The notes under the pieces are model-generated. The model did not search any database. It was not told where the DNA came from and was given only the letters and a program-made list of their open reading frames with translations. Positions 36,756 through 40,276 of a stretch of 40,276 nucleotides of DNA are shown here, piece after piece; positions within the stretch are counted from its first letter, which is position 1, and each line of letters starts with the position of its first letter. The stretch comes from Akkermansia sp. (GTDB lineage Bacteria; Verrucomicrobiota; Verrucomicrobiia; Verrucomicrobiales; Akkermansiaceae). Both the position numbers and the translations under genes were made by a program. Where the stretch lies: contig JAFSEZ010000016.1 of assembly GCA_017435505.1 (NCBI GenBank), positions 1-40,276 of the forward strand, in the 5' to 3' direction.

Positions 36756-36784
36756 AGCCTACCTGTTCAGCACCGCAAAGTCAA
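36756..36784 (-). promoter_or_regulatory. Candidate tpiA promoter
   Basis: Minus strand TTGACT (36784-36779), a 17-nt spacer and TAGGCT (36761-36756). The predicted leader is about 25-30 nt. Confidence 0.5.
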
Positions 36785-36891
36785 GACATTTCGCCTTTAC
36801 TTCAGGCAATTCGGGCAAAAGTTGCACTCGTGAGCACCTGCAAAAGCGGCAGGTAAAGAAAAGCCAGGATACATGAAATCGTTTGTCTTAT

Positions 36892-37135
36892 CCAGGGTAA
36901 ACGCATGAGGCGAGTTGTGGCTTAAATAGCCGCTGGTGATTGAAAATCAATTACAAAATTCATATTTCATATTTCAAATTTCACATTGAAAAAGTGGCGC
37001 TATCGCTCAAGAAAAGGAGTGAGGTACATCTGCGCTTGCCGCTTCGCTTTACTTCTGACGCAAGTCATCCAGCTCCAATAAATAATCAATTTGAAATCAC
37101 ACGAATATGTCATTATCCGCTTGCGTTTGCCCTGG
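36892..37135. mobile_element. 244-bp MITE-like element with 14-bp terminal inverted repeats
   Basis: The left end CCAGGGTAAACGCA (36892-36905) is the inverse of the right end TGCGTTTGCCCTGG (37122-37135), with one mismatch. Outside each end stands TCTTAT (36886-36891 and 37136-37141), as expected for a 6-bp target duplication. The interior is AT-rich in the left half and encodes no transposase. The same terminal repeat forms the 31-bp palindrome at 4391-4421. The insertion lies about 17 nt upstream of the -35 box of the protease gene. Classification as a MITE is inference from these repeats. Confidence 0.6.
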
Positions 37136-37152
37136 TCTTATCCCCCCAAGGC

Positions 37153-37180
37153 TTGACTCATCTGAAAAATAAGATATGAT
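37153..37180 (+). promoter_or_regulatory. Promoter of the PEP-CTERM protease gene
   Basis: TTGACT (37153-37158), a 16-nt spacer and TATGAT (37175-37180). The start codon is 14 nt beyond the -10 box. GAGGA at 37183-37187 looks like a Shine-Dalgarno sequence, but transcription would start at or inside it. Confidence 0.55.
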
Positions 37181-37194
37181 ATGAGGAAGATATC

Positions 37195-39378
37195 ATGAAG
37201 CTTCTGTTGCCTGTTCTCACACTTCTGACAACATGCTGCGGTATGAGCATGGCCGCAGTTGGAGACTCTGTAAACCCCATGAGCGGATTTGTTGCAGAAG
37301 GGGTTGCGGGTACTTTTGATGAAAATGGGCAATTCTCATTTTCTGCAACATCTTCTACCCGCTTCTACGACAGTACCAAAGGATGGGTAAGCACGGGGGA
37401 TTACACCGGAGATAGCGCTATGTGCTGGGCTCACACAAGCGCCAACATGATTCAATACTGGCAGTCCTATTACGGGGTGTTTTACAAAGGAGATGCCGCT
37501 TTGCCCTACGGCACGGATTATGAGCGAACCATCAGTGGCGCATTCTCCACCAAAACCATTGCAGATCCTATGCGACTCAATGTCTACCAAGCTTTTTACG
37601 ACGGATGGCGCAACAGCGGTGGAACCATTGAGAATGGGACAAATTGGTACTTCACCTGGCAGGATGCCGGTTACTTCAAGGAGTATTTCGGTGCCTATGA
37701 TTATAAAACCAACACTCAGCCAAACACCGCTACTATCACTGATGTAACAGGTGCGGGCACAGCGGGACTTGCGGCGGCGCTTCTATCTGCCATGGGTGTT
37801 AGCCGCCAATCCGATGGCAGTTATGTGCAAAGCGAGTCCGGGCTGATTGCCCACATCAATATAGCATACGACACCACAAACCAAGCGGGGATTGCCACCA
37901 CCTCCAACCACACCCTCACCTGCTATGGATTTACGCTGAATGAAGACGGCAGTCTCAAATCCATCATCTATGCTGATTCTGATGATACTGTTTTCACACA
38001 AGGTCTATCGGATAACGAAAAAAAACCAAGCGTGACTCAGGTGTATGTGAAAGAGGTGGACGGGAAGCTGAAGATGTATACCGATGCAGCGTGTACCCAG
38101 CAATGGAAACTCAACACACCAAATGATTACTACATCGGGGCTGTTACTCAAATCAACACCCCGGAAGAACTCAAAAAAATGCTGATTGAATACAGCGATA
38201 CGGCAAATGAAACGCTGTACTGGAACGGACAGAGCGATACTTGGAAAGCGCAGTCTTCCTCCACGGCCGTGCTCCCCGATGCATCCACTGGCTGGGACGT
38301 GTTGATTGACGGAGAAAACATAGCAAAGGAACACCGGGGGTATTATCACAGCTATGTTACAGAAAATCAAAATGTGCGCTTTGACGCTCATGGTGCGAAC
38401 GGTGCCCAACATATCACCGTAGAAGGAAGTGTCAGCCCCGGTAGCATTTCTGTAGGAGAAAAGGCAAGCATCCACCTGCAAGCCGGCACCGGTGCCGCCA
38501 TTTCCGGGGAGGGTGCCGTGCATGTGGAGAAAGGCGGCTCACTCAGCAGTGAACTATCTCTTGGCAACCGAACTATTTTTGTGGAAAATGGTGCAAAATT
38601 TACCTACGCCCTGTCCGCTGATACTCCCCTCTCCAACTCATTTGAAACAGAAGAAGGCGCCACCATGCAATTCCGTAATTCTTCTACTGGTGCTATCACA
38701 TACAGCCTCAGTGATGTAAGAAAAGCCTCTGCCATGGTTGATGCGCTCTCCGGCACATCTCTTATCATTGGCGGAGAAGGTGACAGCGCCGGCACGAACC
38801 TTGATTTATCCCAAGCTTATTATGCCGCAGCAAATCTAACGCTGAAAGACCTTATTCTCGTGGGCAACAGTTCGTTGGATACTGCATATACGACCATTGT
38901 CACGGGCGAGTTTAGCGCTCGATCTGTACTCAGCAATACTTCTTCGAGCTATCGTTTGCGCAATGCACCAACCGCCGCGACCTTAAATGATTCCCTGGAT
39001 TTACGCTCAGCCTCAGGGATTACTCTGGATGGCAGCGTCAACATGAATAACAACAGACTCTACTTGCGCGCTGATGCAACACCGCTCACGCTCAATCCTT
39101 TGCTCATCAACCCGTCCGTAGAAGAAGGAGATTCGTTTGATTTCACACTTTTCGAAAACATCGGTGCGCTTTATTTCGGAGACATGCAGGTATACGAAGC
39201 AGAATGGGATGCAGCCACATATTTTCGCTCTGATTTCATCACGCAGCATACACGGCTTGTGTTCAATGGAAATAGTCTGTCCCTGCAAGGGCTCAGCTAC
39301 ACCATACCCGAACCCGGCAGCTGCACGCTGGCGCTCCTTGCGCTTGCTTCCCTCGCATTGCGCCGCAGAAGAATATGA
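37195..39378 (+). CDS. Secreted IdeS/Mac-like (C66-type) cysteine protease with PEP-CTERM anchor
   Basis: A 727-residue protein. A signal peptide (1 to about 20) is followed by a papain-like domain (about 25-330). The catalytic Cys is C77 in MCWAHTSANMIQYW; upstream FYDSTKG supplies K62. His is H239 in SNHTLTCYG and the acids are D261 and D263 in YADSDD. In streptococcal IdeS the residues are K84, C94, H262, D284 and D286, so the His-to-Asp spacings (22 and 24) are identical and Cys-to-His is 162 against 168. Residues about 380-690 are beta-helix-like (GSISVGEKASIHLQAG, GAVHVEKGGSL). The C-terminus is a PEP-CTERM signal: PEP at 705-707, a hydrophobic helix, then RRRR. It should be exported and sorted to the outer surface by an exosortase system. 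The substrate is unknown; immunoglobulin cleavage is only a hypothesis. Confidence 0.85.
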   Translation: MKLLLPVLTLLTTCCGMSMAAVGDSVNPMSGFVAEGVAGTFDENGQFSFSATSSTRFYDSTKGWVSTGDYTGDSAMCWAHTSANMIQYWQSYYGVFYKGDAALPYGTDYERTISGAFSTKTIADPMRLNVYQAFYDGWRNSGGTIENGTNWYFTWQDAGYFKEYFGAYDYKTNTQPNTATITDVTGAGTAGLAAALLSAMGVSRQSDGSYVQSESGLIAHINIAYDTTNQAGIATTSNHTLTCYGFTLNEDGSLKSIIYADSDDTVFTQGLSDNEKKPSVTQVYVKEVDGKLKMYTDAACTQQWKLNTPNDYYIGAVTQINTPEELKKMLIEYSDTANETLYWNGQSDTWKAQSSSTAVLPDASTGWDVLIDGENIAKEHRGYYHSYVTENQNVRFDAHGANGAQHITVEGSVSPGSISVGEKASIHLQAGTGAAISGEGAVHVEKGGSLSSELSLGNRTIFVENGAKFTYALSADTPLSNSFETEEGATMQFRNSSTGAITYSLSDVRKASAMVDALSGTSLIIGGEGDSAGTNLDLSQAYYAAANLTLKDLILVGNSSLDTAYTTIVTGEFSARSVLSNTSSSYRLRNAPTAATLNDSLDLRSASGITLDGSVNMNNNRLYLRADATPLTLNPLLINPSVEEGDSFDFTLFENIGALYFGDMQVYEAEWDAATYFRSDFITQHTRLVFNGNSLSLQGLSYTIPEPGSCTLALLALASLALRRRRI

Positions 39379-39950
39379 TACTGCTTATCCCCACAACTCA
39401 GATTGATACCGAATGGTGGAACTTGTACACCGGAGCATTTCCGGCAGAAGAACGACGTGGGCGAGAAATGCATGTCCAAGCACTTCTTGATACACACTTT
39501 CACGCCTTTCGCCTGCAAGACGCAAATGAATTTGTGGGCTTACTGACATGGTGGCAATGGGAAGATATGCTCTACATTGAGCATCTGGCCATAGCGGAGG
39601 AAAAACGAGGCAAAGGATATGGGCATGCTGCACTTGCGGAGCTACAACAGCGTGGGCAGAACATCATCTTGGAAATCGAGCCGATAACTGATGAGATAAC
39701 AGCCCGACGATTGGAATTTTACCGTTCATGCGGGTTCCGAGCATTGACCTATCCCCACGTACAACTCGCCTACCAACAAGGATTTGCTGATATCCCCCTG
39801 CTCCTCCTCGCCTTTTCTCACTCTGGGAAAGAATGGGGCAACGATGAAGTTGCCCGCTTCGAGACACTCTTTGCACATGGTCCCATGCGCTACCGCGATG
39901 CCTGCATGGCATGCTCAATTTCACCGGAGAGCAAAAATCCCCTAGGCTAG
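39375..39950 (+). CDS. GNAT-family N-acetyltransferase
   Basis: A 191-residue cytoplasmic protein. The acetyl-CoA loop of motif A is IEHLAIAEEKRGKGYGHAAL (R-x-G-x-G form), followed by ILEIEP and the FYRSCGFRAL segment near the end of the fold (motif B). The last 60 residues (after about 130) extend beyond the core and are not recognised. Its ATG overlaps the protease stop by 4 nt (ATGA), so translation is probably coupled to the protease. The substrate is unknown. Confidence 0.85.
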   Translation: MILLIPTTQIDTEWWNLYTGAFPAEERRGREMHVQALLDTHFHAFRLQDANEFVGLLTWWQWEDMLYIEHLAIAEEKRGKGYGHAALAELQQRGQNIILEIEPITDEITARRLEFYRSCGFRALTYPHVQLAYQQGFADIPLLLLAFSHSGKEWGNDEVARFETLFAHGPMRYRDACMACSISPESKNPLG

Positions 39951-40153
39951 TTGAAATCAATGATTATTTGATTTTCCCCTCCCGGTACAAATTTCGCAGC
40001 TCTTGGGGGGTGCAGGATGTGCGGCGCTTCGCTCTTGCTTGGCGGGGGGCGTTTTCTGTGTTTATGATGCGTTGTGCGGTGCTTTTTTCTCGGCATTGGT
40101 GCTGAGTACTCAAAAAAGCCCTTCGCCCTAATAATATATATGACATTAATATC
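39951..40153. other. Intergenic region before the right-edge ORF
   Basis: No gene is evident. Matching arms GCTTTTTTCTC and GAGTACTCAAAAAAGC (about 40081-40119) could form a weak hairpin. The stretch before 40154 is AT-rich (TAATAATATATATG), with no clear -35 box. Confidence 0.35.
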
Positions 40154-40276
40154 ATGAAAATAAACAATCAACACGATAACGCTTTGCCTTTGGCAAGCTA
40201 TGCCGCTACATCCGATAATCATGCCGCACCCTCCAGCGAGAGTTCTTGCTGGTTCATGACTGTGCCGGAATGCAAG
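40154..40276 (+). CDS. Start of a truncated ORF, function unknown
   Basis: From the ATG at 40154 the frame stays open for 41 codons to the window edge. The visible part is a polar, low-complexity N-terminus (Asn, Ala and Ser rich) followed by SSCWFMTVPECK. A polar start and then a strand beginning C/x-W-F/Y is seen at the start of NusG/RfaH-like antiterminators, but that is too little to assign. No Shine-Dalgarno sequence precedes it. Confidence 0.4.
   Translation, partial: MKINNQHDNALPLASYAATSDNHAAPSSESSCWFMTVPECK

Larger units (their letters stand above)
36723..37194. other. 472-bp intergenic region between tpiA and the protease gene
   Basis: This divergent gap holds the tpiA promoter (36756-36784), a small inverted repeat ACCTGC...GCAGGT near 36836-36854, the 244-bp MITE-like element (36892-37135) and the promoter of the protease gene (37153-37180). 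No conserved protein is encoded; the short open frame 36940-37179 has no coding character. Confidence 0.6.

Noticed and set aside
36940..37179. A 79-codon open frame between tpiA and the protease gene
   Set aside because: It begins with TTG inside the MITE-like element, is low in complexity, and spans the right terminal repeat and the downstream promoter.
40011..40060. GC-rich stretch near the right edge as a possible tRNA or small RNA
   Set aside because: I could not fold a cloverleaf or see a T-loop consensus. There is only a run of G and C-rich words with no clear stem.

Overview
The window is chromosomal DNA of a Gram-negative bacterium, most likely a gut-associated Verrucomicrobiota (Akkermansia-like). 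The evidence is a secreted protein ending in a PEP-CTERM sorting signal, a secreted GH29 fucosidase with discoidin-type modules, a gliding-type ABC/DUF4340 exporter cluster, moderate GC content, and a near absence of Shine-Dalgarno sequences. The lineage is inferred from gene content; no marker gene was compared. Most genes are housekeeping and encode full-length proteins. I see no rRNA, tRNA, CRISPR array or prophage.

Layout. 172-4317 (+): a nucleotide-sugar epimerase, pyrD, transaldolase and galE, closed by a hairpin terminator. 4477-7793 (+): a secreted protein with a possible Cys/His dyad, a small KH RNA-binding protein and priA. 7877-20803 (+): one long co-directional run with an ABC ATPase, ABC-2 permease, GldG-like protein, DUF4340 protein, GH29 fucosidase, prmA, tsaB, a YkgJ-type Cys-cluster protein and a 1190-residue ABC fusion protein. 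20919-24520 (+): argG and two glycosyltransferases. 24501-27384 (-): dxr, a DUF418 membrane protein and a hexapeptide acyltransferase, translationally chained. 27498-31710 (-): ilvD, an MFS transporter and an ankyrin membrane protein, ending in a strong terminator. 31840-32493 (-): adk. 32670-35524 (+): a SulP transporter and mutY. 35521-36722 (-): a small secreted or anchored protein and tpiA. 37195-39950 (+): an IdeS/Mac-like cysteine protease with a PEP-CTERM anchor, overlapped by a GNAT acetyltransferase. An ORF truncated by the window begins at 40154.

Three things stand out. First, the PEP-CTERM protein carries a catalytic layout (C77, H239, D261, D263, with an upstream K62) that matches the streptococcal IgG-protease family in motif and in spacing. 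Second, two short elements share the terminal inverted repeat CCAGGGYAAACGCA and are each flanked by a 6-7 bp direct repeat. One is 244 bp (36892-37135) and one is a 31 bp near-perfect palindrome (4391-4421). They look like a MITE family. Third, at least six genes have a -10-like hexamer ending only 9-11 nt before the start codon, which predicts leaderless or nearly leaderless mRNAs. This also moves the start codons of three genes (ilvD, the SulP gene and the small gene at 35521).
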